A program made the position numbers and the translations under genes. The notes under the pieces were generated by a model. The model ran no database searches. It had not been told where the DNA came from and saw nothing but the letters and a program-made list of their open reading frames with translations. A stretch of 64,000 nt of DNA. Origin: Aureibaculum luteum (GTDB lineage: Bacteria > Bacteroidota > Bacteroidia > Flavobacteriales > Flavobacteriaceae). The stretch covers positions 1,072,639 through 1,136,638 of the forward strand of contig NZ_QRGD01000001.1 in the NCBI RefSeq assembly GCF_003449015.1, given 5' to 3'. Below are positions 1 to 8,503 of the stretch, piece by piece (within the stretch, counting starts at the first letter, position 1; every line of letters begins with the position of its first letter).

Positions 1-142
1 CTGCATTACTTATAATTGAGGATGTACTATCAGGGTTCTGATTGTATTTATTAATAAACTTGTTTCCAACTACTATCATTATTATAAATAATAAGAGTAA
101 AGTCAAATAAAGTCTAATATTTATATTTAATTTATTTCTCAA
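1..142 (-). CDS. Membrane-anchored protein, N-terminal part only
   Basis: The reading frame runs off the left edge, so only about 47 N-terminal residues are visible. It begins with a TTG codon that overlaps the TGA stop of the gene before it (139-384), an arrangement typical of translational coupling. Residues 10-27 form one hydrophobic segment rich in Leu and Ile, followed by a polar stretch, as in a single-pass membrane anchor. An ATG at codon 22 is an alternative start but would cut the hydrophobic segment. No family can be named from this fragment. Confidence 0.4.
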   Translation of the reverse strand, partial: MRNKLNINIRLYLTLLLLFIIMIVVGNKFINKYNQNPDSTSSIISNA

Positions 143-384
143 AATAAAAGATCATTTATTTTTCTACTATTCGGTTTTTTAACGATCTCTAATACTATTT
201 GTAATTTATTTTGAAAAACAACCTCTTCTTTTCTTGCACGTAATTTCGGAGTATCAAAATATTTTGCTATTTCACTCATTTCATTTTCATCATAAAAAGG
301 TAATCTAGATTTTTTATAGTTACCTAATTTATGCACAAAAACTAACATACTTTTTGACAATATATATTCTGGGTTTTGTTTCAA
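139..384 (-). CDS. Small hypothetical protein, 81 residues
   Basis: Short basic protein with no signal peptide, no membrane segment and no domain I recognise. The first start in frame is TTG. An ATG at codon 13 (348) is an equally plausible start and would give about 69 residues. No ATG lies between the upstream in-frame stop and that TTG. Its stop overlaps the start of the next gene (1-142), which suggests a two-gene transcript. Charged residues are clustered (Lys, Arg, Glu) and the tail is hydrophobic. It could be real or a degenerate remnant; coding status is uncertain. Confidence 0.3.
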   Translation of the reverse strand: MKQNPEYILSKSMLVFVHKLGNYKKSRLPFYDENEMSEIAKYFDTPKLRARKEEVVFQNKLQIVLEIVKKPNSRKINDLLF

Positions 385-943
385 AAAATGTTTATTATTA
401 ATGATTTTGAATGCGAGTTTAAAAATAACAAAAACTACGTTAGACCTTAACGAAGTTCAAGCACCTATTATTGTAGGGATAAACAAAGCAAAAAATAGAT
501 TGCTTTTATATTTTTAAAATCACATTTTAAAATCAAAACCTTATGCATCCATTATTGTATTCTTAAGACCTCTAATTTGAATTCTATTATTCTTCTCACC
601 ATTTTTTCAGTAGTCAACTTCTCATTATAAACACCTTTAGATAAATTTAAGGTGTTGCAAAGGAAACTTGATTTTAAAAATAATTGAAACTATTTGTACA
701 GTCTATTCTCGCTTCTATTATCTAGGTGAATACCTAACATAATAATTCTATTTATAAAACATAATATAACAGTGAAAAAAAATAAAAAGCAATTATTTTG
801 TTCATTTTATAAAATATTTTTTTTTAACAGAAAAAATTCATTGAATTAACTAATATTGTTTTGGGTAATCAATCCAAATCATAAATAATACCATCTTTGG
901 CACAACTTTTGGAATAGCCCTAATATATTTAAAACATTGAATT
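385..943. other. Intergenic region, 559 bp, AT-rich
   Basis: Separates the minus-strand genes at the left edge from the lipoprotein gene at 944. The stretch is strongly AT-rich with frequent stops. The only open stretch is a 38-codon plus-strand frame at 401-517 with no recognisable product. The one regulatory-looking string is the sigma-54-like motif at 898-912. I see no tRNA, no terminator with a T-run and no long repeat. Confidence 0.5.
898..912 (+). promoter_or_regulatory. Possible sigma-54 (RpoN) -24/-12 promoter
   Basis: TGGCAC at 898-903 and TTGG at 909-912 keep the 12-nt spacing between the key G residues of a -24/-12 promoter. The -12 element reads GG rather than the usual GC. The predicted transcript start (about 924) lies 20 nt before the lipoprotein ATG at 944. 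No enhancer-binding-protein gene is nearby. Confidence 0.3.
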
Positions 944-1855
944 ATGAAAGTCTTAAAATTACTCAGCATATTTTTTCTAAGTACAGTATTATTTACTTCA
1001 TGTGTAATTAATGATGATCCTTATGATGATTCAATTACATTAGAGCAATTGGTAACCTCTTATGATTTATGGTATGTAGATTATAACAGGACTACAGGAA
1101 ACGTAGATGTGCCGTTTTTATCAAAAGCATTTACGGTTTCATTTCAGAATGGCATTTTATTAGCAAATAATAATATGGTAGGTTTAGGAGCTGTTGGTAA
1201 CGGATATGGCGATCAAATTGGTTATTACGAAACTATTAATGGTGTGTTAGAAATAGATCATGATGAAGATGGTTTTATTGATTTGGAAGTAATACAATTA
1301 GCAGGTAATGAAATTAAAGTAAGAGATAGTTATACAAATGCTACTTATTATTTAGAAGGATACCAAAAAAATAATTTTGATTATGATTTTGTTTTTTATG
1401 ACAACATAGAATACTTTTTACAAGAGTATGTTGCTTGGGAAAAAACAAATACAAGCGTGCAAGGTGCTATAAATGAGTTTGACAACGAGAATTTCCTAAA
1501 ATTTACACCAGAACAAAATACTACTTTTAGGTCTTCTCAAGATCCGTTTGGCACGGATGTTGATTATATATATTGGGATTATGTTGGTGCCTATGAAGTG
1601 TTTGATGTAGAAGGATATGACGATCTAAAGATTTTAACATTAGATTATGATTCGTCAGGCAATGAAGAGTTTGAATTGAGCGTTATAAATGATGGTGAAG
1701 TAGATTTGTATCATGTAGCATCAGGAACTACATATACTTTTAATGGACGAAGCAATATTGTTTATAAAAACGCAAAAGCAAAAGGACAAATTCCTAAAAC
1801 AAGAAAACGATTTAAAACAAATCGTAAAACTAAAAAAAGAAATACAAAAGTATAA
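944..1855 (+). CDS. Lipoprotein of unknown function with basic C-terminal tail
   Basis: The N-terminus has a short basic segment, a hydrophobic stretch and a lipobox ending FTSC, so Cys20 should be lipidated. The mature part (to about residue 270) is rich in Asp, Tyr and Asn and has no motif I can tie to an activity. The last 30 residues switch abruptly to a Lys/Arg-rich tail. I recall similar flavobacterial proteins being labelled as nicotinate-nucleotide adenylyltransferases, but nothing here supports an enzyme. A GC-rich hairpin with a T-run (1903-1933) follows, so it is probably transcribed alone. Confidence 0.75.
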   Translation: MKVLKLLSIFFLSTVLFTSCVINDDPYDDSITLEQLVTSYDLWYVDYNRTTGNVDVPFLSKAFTVSFQNGILLANNNMVGLGAVGNGYGDQIGYYETINGVLEIDHDEDGFIDLEVIQLAGNEIKVRDSYTNATYYLEGYQKNNFDYDFVFYDNIEYFLQEYVAWEKTNTSVQGAINEFDNENFLKFTPEQNTTFRSSQDPFGTDVDYIYWDYVGAYEVFDVEGYDDLKILTLDYDSSGNEEFELSVINDGEVDLYHVASGTTYTFNGRSNIVYKNAKAKGQIPKTRKRFKTNRKTKKRNTKV

Positions 1856-1902
1856 AGATAAGGTTTGGTTAGTTGATTTTGGTTGATTAAGTTCAACCAT
1901 AC

Positions 1903-1933
1903 CCGCCCCGATTATTCGGGGCGGTTTTTTTTT
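1903..1933 (+). terminator. Rho-independent terminator after the 944 lipoprotein gene
   Basis: A perfect 9-bp stem (1903-1911 with 1916-1924), a TTAT loop and nine T residues (1925-1933). The GC-rich stem stands out in this AT-rich sequence. Its core CCCGA-TTAT-TCGGG resembles the palindrome at 26356-26371. Confidence 0.85.
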
Positions 1934-2051
1934 GAATAAATTTTAGGTTATTAAACTTAGTATTATTTTTTTATCTTTCATGTTTCATATAAGTAACACC
2001 TCTCAATGTGTAATACTAAAAGTCTAAAATCTTATAGCTCACATCTAAAAA

Positions 2052-3209
2052 ATGCTTAACAAACGTCTCTTAATTAAAAACTTACTCGCTTATAATGATG
2101 AGAATACTTTTTATGACAAAAAGATTCAGTTAAACTTAGATTCAAAAGAAGGTAAAGCCAAGTTTTTAAAGCATGTCTGTGCTTTGGCAAATTCAAACCC
2201 ATTAAATAATTCATATATCGTTATCGGTGTTGAAGATGAAAGTAATAAAATTGTAGGCGTCGATTTTTATGATGACAGTAAAATACAAAACTTAATTAAT
2301 GCTTATTTCAATAATCCTCCAAAAATACAATATGAAAACATTGCTTTTCCGAGATTACCACGCTATAAAGTAATTGGATTGGTTACTATCAATCCCACAG
2401 AAAAGATAACATCCCTTAAAAAAGGACTCTGGAAATATGCTAAAGACAGTATTTTTCTTCGTCAAGGTAGTAATTCAATTCCTGTAGATGAGGTAATTTT
2501 AAAAAATACGAATAAGGCAATTGTTGAGTCTATAGAAAAAAATGCAGCTAATAATATCAAACTCACTTTAGATGGTGTTTTTGATTTTATCAATGACCAC
2601 CAACAAGAATTAAACCCAAGTTATATTGTATTTAAAGATCATTTTGTATTGTGCTGGGCAGGTATTAAAAAAGAAACCAAAGGTAAAATATTGTATTCTA
2701 GGGTTGATATTGAGTTGGTAAATGAACAAATTAGATTATTCTATTCTGCTTTCGATGAAGTAGAAATTGACTACAATCAACAATCATTTATAATTACAGA
2801 ATATATACACTTATCAAACAATGAAAAGCCTACATCAAAAGACCTTGGAGGTCTATATCCGTTGGAAAAAACAATTATTAATTTTAAAGAAAATGGTACC
2901 TATGATATTGCTACTCAACTTCTTTTCAATCCCCCGACGTTTGATCCTATAGTACTAAGGCATATTTACAATAACAACAATGCTATTCTAGATAAATTAC
3001 AAAAAGGAATAACCCTTTCTAAAAATAACAGATTAGATTTAGATCGCTTACCTACTACCTATTTAATTTGCTCATTAAACGGATTTAAAGATGCGAAAAA
3101 GAAATTAGAGCAAGCCAAGCCCTTTCTAAGTGAGCTTTTAGACAAGTCAGCCTATATAAAAATAAAAGAGGCATTACGTGTATTGCGGAAAATAAGATAC
3201 TACAAATAG
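2052..3209 (+). CDS. AlbA_2 (Schlafen-type) putative DNA-binding protein
   Basis: A 385-residue soluble protein. Residues of about 15-150 match the AlbA_2/Schlafen fold: a helix with the ALANSN segment, then a strand and turn around YIVIGVEDE and KIVGVD, then a second half ending IFLRQGSNS. Members are often annotated as ATP-binding or transcriptional regulators, but biochemical roles vary widely. The remaining 230 residues have no recognised domain, and there is no obvious winged helix. It stands alone between a terminator and a convergent cytochrome gene whose stop is only 8 nt away, so no partner gene hints at function. Confidence 0.7.
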   Translation: MLNKRLLIKNLLAYNDENTFYDKKIQLNLDSKEGKAKFLKHVCALANSNPLNNSYIVIGVEDESNKIVGVDFYDDSKIQNLINAYFNNPPKIQYENIAFPRLPRYKVIGLVTINPTEKITSLKKGLWKYAKDSIFLRQGSNSIPVDEVILKNTNKAIVESIEKNAANNIKLTLDGVFDFINDHQQELNPSYIVFKDHFVLCWAGIKKETKGKILYSRVDIELVNEQIRLFYSAFDEVEIDYNQQSFIITEYIHLSNNEKPTSKDLGGLYPLEKTIINFKENGTYDIATQLLFNPPTFDPIVLRHIYNNNNAILDKLQKGITLSKNNRLDLDRLPTTYLICSLNGFKDAKKKLEQAKPFLSELLDKSAYIKIKEALRVLRKIRYYK

Positions 3210-3217
3210 CTTAAAGA

Positions 3218-3616
3218 CTATTTTAAGGTTCTTACATAATTAACTACATCCCATCGTTGATCTTCAGTTAGAATTGGTCCCCATTTTATCATGTCGTTTC
3301 TTCCATTGGTAACTTTCCAAAAAAGTTCACCATCAACTTGTGTTTGAACCATGCTAGAAGTCAAATTTTGAGGTTTCGGAGTCAAAGCTTTTCCACCAAT
3401 TCCGTCTCCTTTTCCAGCGGTACCATGACAAATCATACACCTTGTTTTAAAAATCTTGGCTCCACGCTTAGCAGATTCCGCCTTGTCAGCTGAACTAATA
3501 GGGTTTTTAAGTGCTTTCGCACCTTCTGGAGCTTTCCATCTGTCTTCTTGTAATGTAAAGCTCATAAAGCCCACTAAAACAGTTAAGCCGAATATATATA
3601 GTAGTTTTTTTTGCAT
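3218..3616 (-). CDS. Secreted or membrane-tethered c-type cytochrome
   Basis: A 132-residue protein with an N-terminal signal or anchor (residues 4-21) and one class I cytochrome c domain. Haem attachment is at Cys60-x-x-Cys63-His64 (CMICH). Met109 in NDMIKW is the likely sixth ligand. It should act in periplasmic electron transfer, but no oxidase or dehydrogenase partner is adjacent. The ATG start gives a normal signal sequence. It is convergent with the AlbA_2 gene and transcribed alone. Confidence 0.85.
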   Translation of the reverse strand: MQKKLLYIFGLTVLVGFMSFTLQEDRWKAPEGAKALKNPISSADKAESAKRGAKIFKTRCMICHGTAGKGDGIGGKALTPKPQNLTSSMVQTQVDGELFWKVTNGRNDMIKWGPILTEDQRWDVVNYVRTLK

Positions 3617-3775
3617 AATTTGTATATTAACTAGTTGATTTTTATAATTTTATCATACTACATAAGGCAAATTCTATACCAAAATGAATGTTAAATGTAT
3701 AAAACCCCTTCCAAACAAGAACGAATTTTGACAATAATTATTCTAAAATTGTACTTAAATGGTTAATTTTAAAGC

Positions 3776-4525
3776 ATGAAGAAAACAGCATTTATTACGG
3801 GAGCTACTAGTGGAATAGGCCTTGCAACCGCAAAAGAACTAGCCAAACACAATATAAAATTGATACTTTGCGGAAGACGGAAAGAGCGTTTAGAAACTAT
3901 AAAAAGGGAATTAGATCAAAAAACGGAGGTTTATACCTTGAATTTTGATGTTGCTGACAAAATAGCAGTTTCAGAAGCTATCAATTCACTTCCTGAAGAA
4001 TTTAAACAAATTGATATCCTGATAAATAATGCAGGAAACGCTCATGGTTTAGACCCAATTCAAACTGGTAGTTTAGATGATTGGGATGCTATGATGGATA
4101 TTAATGTAAAAGGATTACTCTATGTTAGTAAAGCGATTATTCCGCAAATGACCGAGCGAAAAAGTGGACATATCATTAATATTGGCTCATCTGCTGGTAA
4201 AGAAGTCTACCCCAAAGGAAATGTATATTGTGGAAGTAAACATGCCGTATTAGCAATAACTGAAGGTATGCTAATTGACCTTAACCCTTTCGGGATTAAA
4301 GTTGGAGCAGTAAATCCAGGTTTAGTAGAAACAGAATTTTCCCAAGTTCGCTTTAAGGGAGATACAATTGCAGATAACGTCTATAAAGGGTTTAAAGCCT
4401 TACAAGCTGAAGATATTGCCGAGATTATTTATTTTGCTATTTCAAGACCACCACATGTTAATATAGCCGATGTCTTGGTTTTTTGTACAGCACAAGCAAG
4501 TAGTACTATTGTTAATAAAGACTGA
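3776..4525 (+). CDS. Short-chain dehydrogenase, YdfG-like
   Basis: Classical SDR of 249 residues. It has the nucleotide-binding motif TGATSGIG (8-15), the NNAG motif (84-87), and the catalytic residues Ser138, Tyr151 and Lys155 (YCGSK). Arg residues after the second strand (CGRRKER) suggest NADP preference. The segment VETEFSQVRF after the active site is typical of the YdfG group, NADP-dependent 3-hydroxy acid/serine dehydrogenases. The real substrate cannot be read from sequence. Two hairpins follow the gene, so it is monocistronic. Confidence 0.88.
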   Translation: MKKTAFITGATSGIGLATAKELAKHNIKLILCGRRKERLETIKRELDQKTEVYTLNFDVADKIAVSEAINSLPEEFKQIDILINNAGNAHGLDPIQTGSLDDWDAMMDINVKGLLYVSKAIIPQMTERKSGHIINIGSSAGKEVYPKGNVYCGSKHAVLAITEGMLIDLNPFGIKVGAVNPGLVETEFSQVRFKGDTIADNVYKGFKALQAEDIAEIIYFAISRPPHVNIADVLVFCTAQASSTIVNKD

Positions 4526-4530
4526 AAACA

Positions 4531-4563
4531 GGAAAAACACCCTTTAAATTCTAGGGTTTTTCC
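4531..4563 (+). terminator. Hairpin after the SDR gene
   Basis: GGAAAAA...CCCT (4531-4543) pairs with AGGGTTTTTCC (4553-4563) apart from a 2-nt bulge, and contains a T-run. It is probably the first of two stops for the SDR transcript. Confidence 0.55.
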
Positions 4564-4621
4564 CCTTGACTAGTCATTCGAAATTAACGATGTTTGTATC
4601 CTACTTTAAATCAATTTGAGA

Positions 4622-4678
4622 AAAACCTTGTTTCTACCCATAAAATTTATGGTGCTGAAACAAGGTTTTATTTTTTTT
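4622..4678. terminator. Bidirectional terminator between SDR and ALDH genes
   Basis: A 13-bp stem (4622-4634 with 4657-4669) followed on the plus strand by a long T-rich run (4666-4678). The minus strand also ends in a T-run. It can serve both convergent genes. Confidence 0.8.
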
Positions 4679-6227
4679 ACAAATCAAACTTAATACCTTG
4701 TGCCAATGGCAAACTTTCGGTATAATTAATTGTATTTGTTTGGCGTCTCATATATACTTTCCAGGCATCAGAACCAGATTCACGTCCACCCCCAGTTTCT
4801 TTTTCACCTCCAAAAGCACCACCTATTTCTGCACCCGAAGTACCGATATTTACATTGGCAATACCACAATCAGAACCGGCTTGAGATAAGAACTTTTCCG
4901 CTTCACGCAAATTATTAGTCATAATAGCAGAAGACAACCCTTGAGCTACTTCATTTTGAATAGCAATTCCGTTTTCAACGCCACCTGAATATTTTAATAA
5001 ATACAATACAGGTGCAAAAGTTTCGTGTTGTACAATTTCAAATTGTGGCTCTCCTTCAGCAATAGCTGGTTTTACATAGCATCCACTTTCATAACCAACT
5101 CCCGAAAGTACACCACCCTCAACAACAATTTTACCACCTTCTTCTACTACTTTTTTAAGAGCGTGTTGATACATTTTTACAGCATCTTTATCGATTAAAG
5201 GACCAACATGATTATTTTCATCTAATGGATTTCCTATTCTTAACTGCCCATAAGCATCTGCAACAGCATTTACAACTTTATCATAAACAGATTCGTGAAT
5301 AATCAGCCTTCTGGTAGAAGTACAACGTTGTCCACAGGTACCAACGGCACCAAACACCGCTCCAATAACCGTCATTTTAATATCAGCATCTGGCGTAATA
5401 ATAATAGCATTATTACCACCTAATTCTAATAAAGACCTTCCTAAACGTCCTGCTACTTCTTGAGCAACTATTTTACCCATTCTAGTAGAACCTGTTGCAG
5501 AAATTAGAGGAATGCGTTTATCTTTTGTCATCATTTCACCCACTTTATAATCACCATTGATAAGGTTGCAAATTCCTTCTGGTAAATCATTAGCTTTAAA
5601 AACCTCAGCGGCAATATTCTGACATGCAATTCCACATAAAGGTGCTTTTTCAGAAGGTTTCCAAACACAAACATCACCACAAATCCAAGCTAATGCCGTA
5701 TTCCAAGCCCAAACCGCTACAGGAAAATTAAAAGCAGAAATTATACCTACAACACCTAAAGGATGGTATTGTTCGTACATTCTATGTCCCGGACGCTCAC
5801 TATGCATGGTAAAACCATGTAACTGACGTGATAATCCAACTGCAAAATCACAGATATCAATCATTTCTTGAACTTCGCCCAAGCCTTCTTGATAGCTTTT
5901 ACCCATTTCATACGAAACCAGTTTACCTAAAGCCTCTTTTTTCTCTCTTAATTTATCTCCAAATTGTCTCACAACCTCTCCACGTAATGGAGCAGGTTTT
6001 GTACGCCAAGTTTTAAATGCAGCAGTTGCCGTTTCCATTACTTTTTCAAAATCTGCCGCTGTTGTTGTTTTAACTTTTCCAATCAACTGGCCATCAACTG
6101 GTGAATAGGATTCAATAAAATCTCCATTTGAAAAACTATCGCTTCCCGTAGAAGTACCATTATTTATGTCTTTAACTCCTAATTGTTCTAAAGCTTCTTT
6201 TATACCAAAATCTGTTGCTAATGCCAT
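4677..6227 (-). CDS. Aldehyde dehydrogenase, ALDH7 / piperidine-6-carboxylate dehydrogenase type
   Basis: A 516-residue NAD-dependent aldehyde dehydrogenase. Catalytic Cys302 lies in GTCGQRCTSTRR, which is diagnostic of the ALDH7 group (antiquitin, bacterial AmaB/Pcd). Glu268 is in LLELGGNN and the Rossmann turn is near GSTRMG (246-251). Family knowledge suggests oxidation of alpha-aminoadipic semialdehyde / piperidine-6-carboxylate in lysine breakdown. No other lysine-catabolism gene is adjacent, so the substrate is inferred. Length is full and the ATG start is unambiguous. It is transcribed alone, converging on the SDR gene. Confidence 0.88.
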   Translation of the reverse strand: MALATDFGIKEALEQLGVKDINNGTSTGSDSFSNGDFIESYSPVDGQLIGKVKTTTAADFEKVMETATAAFKTWRTKPAPLRGEVVRQFGDKLREKKEALGKLVSYEMGKSYQEGLGEVQEMIDICDFAVGLSRQLHGFTMHSERPGHRMYEQYHPLGVVGIISAFNFPVAVWAWNTALAWICGDVCVWKPSEKAPLCGIACQNIAAEVFKANDLPEGICNLINGDYKVGEMMTKDKRIPLISATGSTRMGKIVAQEVAGRLGRSLLELGGNNAIIITPDADIKMTVIGAVFGAVGTCGQRCTSTRRLIIHESVYDKVVNAVADAYGQLRIGNPLDENNHVGPLIDKDAVKMYQHALKKVVEEGGKIVVEGGVLSGVGYESGCYVKPAIAEGEPQFEIVQHETFAPVLYLLKYSGGVENGIAIQNEVAQGLSSAIMTNNLREAEKFLSQAGSDCGIANVNIGTSGAEIGGAFGGEKETGGGRESGSDAWKVYMRRQTNTINYTESLPLAQGIKFDL

Positions 6228-6340
6228 TATTATAGTTTTATTATTTGACAGCTAATTTACGAAATAAAAATTATGAAAAATTGATTTACATCCCTTTAAT
6301 ATTAGTAATAAACATTACAAATTAGAGTTTATAAAACAAA

Positions 6341-6371
6341 AAAGCCACGCATAAAGCGTGGCTTTCTAGCT
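6341..6371 (-). terminator. Terminator of the sigma/anti-sigma operon
   Basis: Inverted repeat AAAGCCACGC (6341-6350) and GCGTGGCTTT (6356-6365) with a 5-nt loop. On the minus strand the stem is followed by TTTTTTGTTTT. It sits just after the stop at 6405. Confidence 0.8.
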
Positions 6372-6404
6372 ATATTTGGCAACCAACCAAATATAATTAA
6401 CCAA

Positions 6405-7787
6405 CTAAAACCTAAAGTTTAACCCTCCGTAAACACCAAAGAAATATGGTTTAAATCCTCCTGAATCCTCAGAAAAAGTATTCAATTGATATTTTAACAT
6501 CGGGGATGCGTTTAAAAATAAATTAGGACTAAGATTGTAATTCAAATCGAGCCCAACATTACCACTAAAATTCATGTTGTTAAGGTTAGAAGCTTCACCC
6601 AAGGAAGTCTTTTTACCAAAAGAGGTTATTGAAACGTCGTTATCGTACAAAAAATAAGTACTTACTCCACCCACAAGATTTACCCCTAACTTTTTCTGTA
6701 CAAGAGCGTATTTAGCCTCTATTGGTACTTCAACATAACTGTAAGATTGATCTAAACTTCCATTACTATCGAATGGAGATCTTTGACTATAAGTTTCTGA
6801 ACGTTGAGATGCTGTTGATGACACCTCTACAATTGCACCAATATCTGAATTAATGTTGGTTTTAGAATTATCTAACAATGCTGAAGATGTTATAACAGAT
6901 ACATTTTCAGTAGAATACCCTAAATCAACATTCTGAATACCTGATTGCAAACTAAACTTATCTGTAATCTTATAATTAACTTTTAATCCATAAGAAATAG
7001 AGTTAGTACTCGTTTTAGTATTATTTGCTAAAGAAGGATCAATTGGAGAACCTTTACTTGAAGAATTCAAATAAACGGGACCAATAGTAGAACCAATAGA
7101 CCACTTTTTATCATTTACAACTACGATATTTTCTAATGCATTCTGTTTTTCTACTTCTTCTAACAAATCTTCATTATTACTCTTTACTTCTTCATCTAAT
7201 TTTTCTAATAAGGCAACCTTGGTATCTAATCCATCTTGCGACTGTTCACTATTTTTAAATTGGTTTACAACTTTATCTTCTTGTTGAACAACAGAAATTA
7301 CTTCAGATACTAGAGTATTAACATTTTTAATATTGTTTTCTGTGGATTGGTTTTTCTGATTAGTAACAACGTTTTTAGTAGCTCTATTTTTTTGGCTTGA
7401 CACTTCTTCAGTCGTTGTTATTAAACTTTCTTCAACCTGAGTATTTATAAGATTCTTATCTCCACTATTTTTTTCAGAACTGAACCCATCTTCAGAAGAT
7501 TGATTTTCTTTAAATTCATTATCATCTGTATTTGTATTAGTGATAACATTAGTATCTGGAACAGCTGGTTTTATGTTCTGATTATTATAAAACCTGTATC
7601 CCGCAGGAATTAAAAATAACAGAATTGCCGCTGCACCTGTTAAACGCAACCACAGCGGTATAATTCTTCTCTTCTTCTTTTTCACGAGTTCTTTTTCAAT
7701 GCCTTTCCAAACATTGGGCTCAGGAAAAACTTCATAGTCTTTGAATTTTTCCTGAAACAATCTGTCTATATTTTTATGATCACTCAT
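6405..7787 (-). CDS. Putative trans-envelope anti-sigma factor with C-terminal beta-barrel
   Basis: 460 residues in three parts. Residues 1-45 form a charged cytoplasmic segment ending KKKKRR. Residues of about 46-67 form one transmembrane helix. A 150-residue linker rich in Asn, Ser, Thr, Gln and Glu then leads to a C-terminal part (from about 225) of alternating strands that ends in an aromatic residue (LNFRF), as in outer-membrane beta-barrels. The gene starts 3 nt after the sigma gene's stop. This architecture matches the dual membrane-spanning anti-sigma (Dma) proteins described in Bacteroides, where the N-terminus binds the ECF factor. The anti-sigma role is inferred from architecture and operon. 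Confidence 0.7.
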   Translation of the reverse strand: MSDHKNIDRLFQEKFKDYEVFPEPNVWKGIEKELVKKKKRRIIPLWLRLTGAAAILLFLIPAGYRFYNNQNIKPAVPDTNVITNTNTDDNEFKENQSSEDGFSSEKNSGDKNLINTQVEESLITTTEEVSSQKNRATKNVVTNQKNQSTENNIKNVNTLVSEVISVVQQEDKVVNQFKNSEQSQDGLDTKVALLEKLDEEVKSNNEDLLEEVEKQNALENIVVVNDKKWSIGSTIGPVYLNSSSKGSPIDPSLANNTKTSTNSISYGLKVNYKITDKFSLQSGIQNVDLGYSTENVSVITSSALLDNSKTNINSDIGAIVEVSSTASQRSETYSQRSPFDSNGSLDQSYSYVEVPIEAKYALVQKKLGVNLVGGVSTYFLYDNDVSITSFGKKTSLGEASNLNNMNFSGNVGLDLNYNLSPNLFLNASPMLKYQLNTFSEDSGGFKPYFFGVYGGLNFRF

Positions 7788-7790
7788 TTA

Positions 7791-8333
7791 TTAAAGTGCT
7801 TCGTTCTTCATTAGTTGATTCGCTTCTATTTTATCTCTTAATATTACTCTTGATCTTGATAGATTTGATTTAGAGGTTCCTTCAGAAATATTTAACATTT
7901 TGGCAATTTCTTTGTGCGGATAACCGTCTAAAACATACAAATTGAAGACCATTTGATACCTTTCTGGTAACTCTCGAATTAAATTAAGTAAAAAATCTAA
8001 TTCAATATCTTCTTCATCTATTTCTACCTCAACCTCTACGTCAGGTATTTCTTCATTAACTAGGCTTAAAACATTTTTTTTACGATACGTTTGTAAAGAC
8101 GTATTAATAATGATTCTTTTTATCCACCCCTCAAATGAACCTTTATGCTCATATTGTTCAATTTTTTCAAAAATGGTAATAAAACCATTATGTAAATTGT
8201 CTTGTGCTTCTTCGTAATTTTTTGAATATTTTAGACATAGCCCAAACAATTTACCAGCATATAGCTGGTAAATTTGAGATTGGGCTTTTATATCTTTTTG
8301 CTTACAGCTATTTATGAGCTTTTTTAAACTCAT
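7791..8333 (-). CDS. ECF-type RNA polymerase sigma factor
   Basis: 180 residues. Region 2 lies at about 20-90, including YEEAQDNLHNGFITIFEKI and GSFEGWIKRI. Region 4 lies at about 120-172 with the helix-turn-helix GYPHKEIAKMLNISEGTSKS. The linker between them is very acidic (EVEVEVEIDEEDIELD). It is the first gene of a two-gene operon with the trans-envelope partner, whose start is 3 nt downstream, so activity is probably held back until an envelope signal releases it. A possible self-recognised promoter lies 58-90 nt upstream. Confidence 0.9.
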   Translation of the reverse strand: MSLKKLINSCKQKDIKAQSQIYQLYAGKLFGLCLKYSKNYEEAQDNLHNGFITIFEKIEQYEHKGSFEGWIKRIIINTSLQTYRKKNVLSLVNEEIPDVEVEVEIDEEDIELDFLLNLIRELPERYQMVFNLYVLDGYPHKEIAKMLNISEGTSKSNLSRSRVILRDKIEANQLMKNEAL

Positions 8334-8390
8334 ACTTTATATTATGTGTTAATTGTTAAACTCATTAACTTATTTCACTGCCTTTTTCCT

Positions 8391-8423
8391 TTATACCGCT
8401 TTAAAAATATTGACCGTAACACA
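8391..8423 (-). promoter_or_regulatory. Candidate ECF-type promoter of the sigma operon
   Basis: Read on the minus strand: TGTGTTACGG (8423-8414) as a -35-like element and GCGGTATAA (8399-8391) as a -10-like element, separated by an AT-rich spacer of about 14 nt. GTAAC/GTTAC and CGGTATAA-like pairs are typical of self-regulated ECF operons. Assignment is by appearance only. Confidence 0.3.
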
Positions 8424-8503
8424 GGCTATGCTCACAAATCTTGCCAGGTATACATAAAAAATAGCAAAATATTAGTCAACAAAGATATTAATTAACAAAC
8501 TAG

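Noticed and set aside
401-517. 38-codon open frame on the plus strand
   Set aside because: No recognisable product, no promoter and typical of chance frames in AT-rich DNA.
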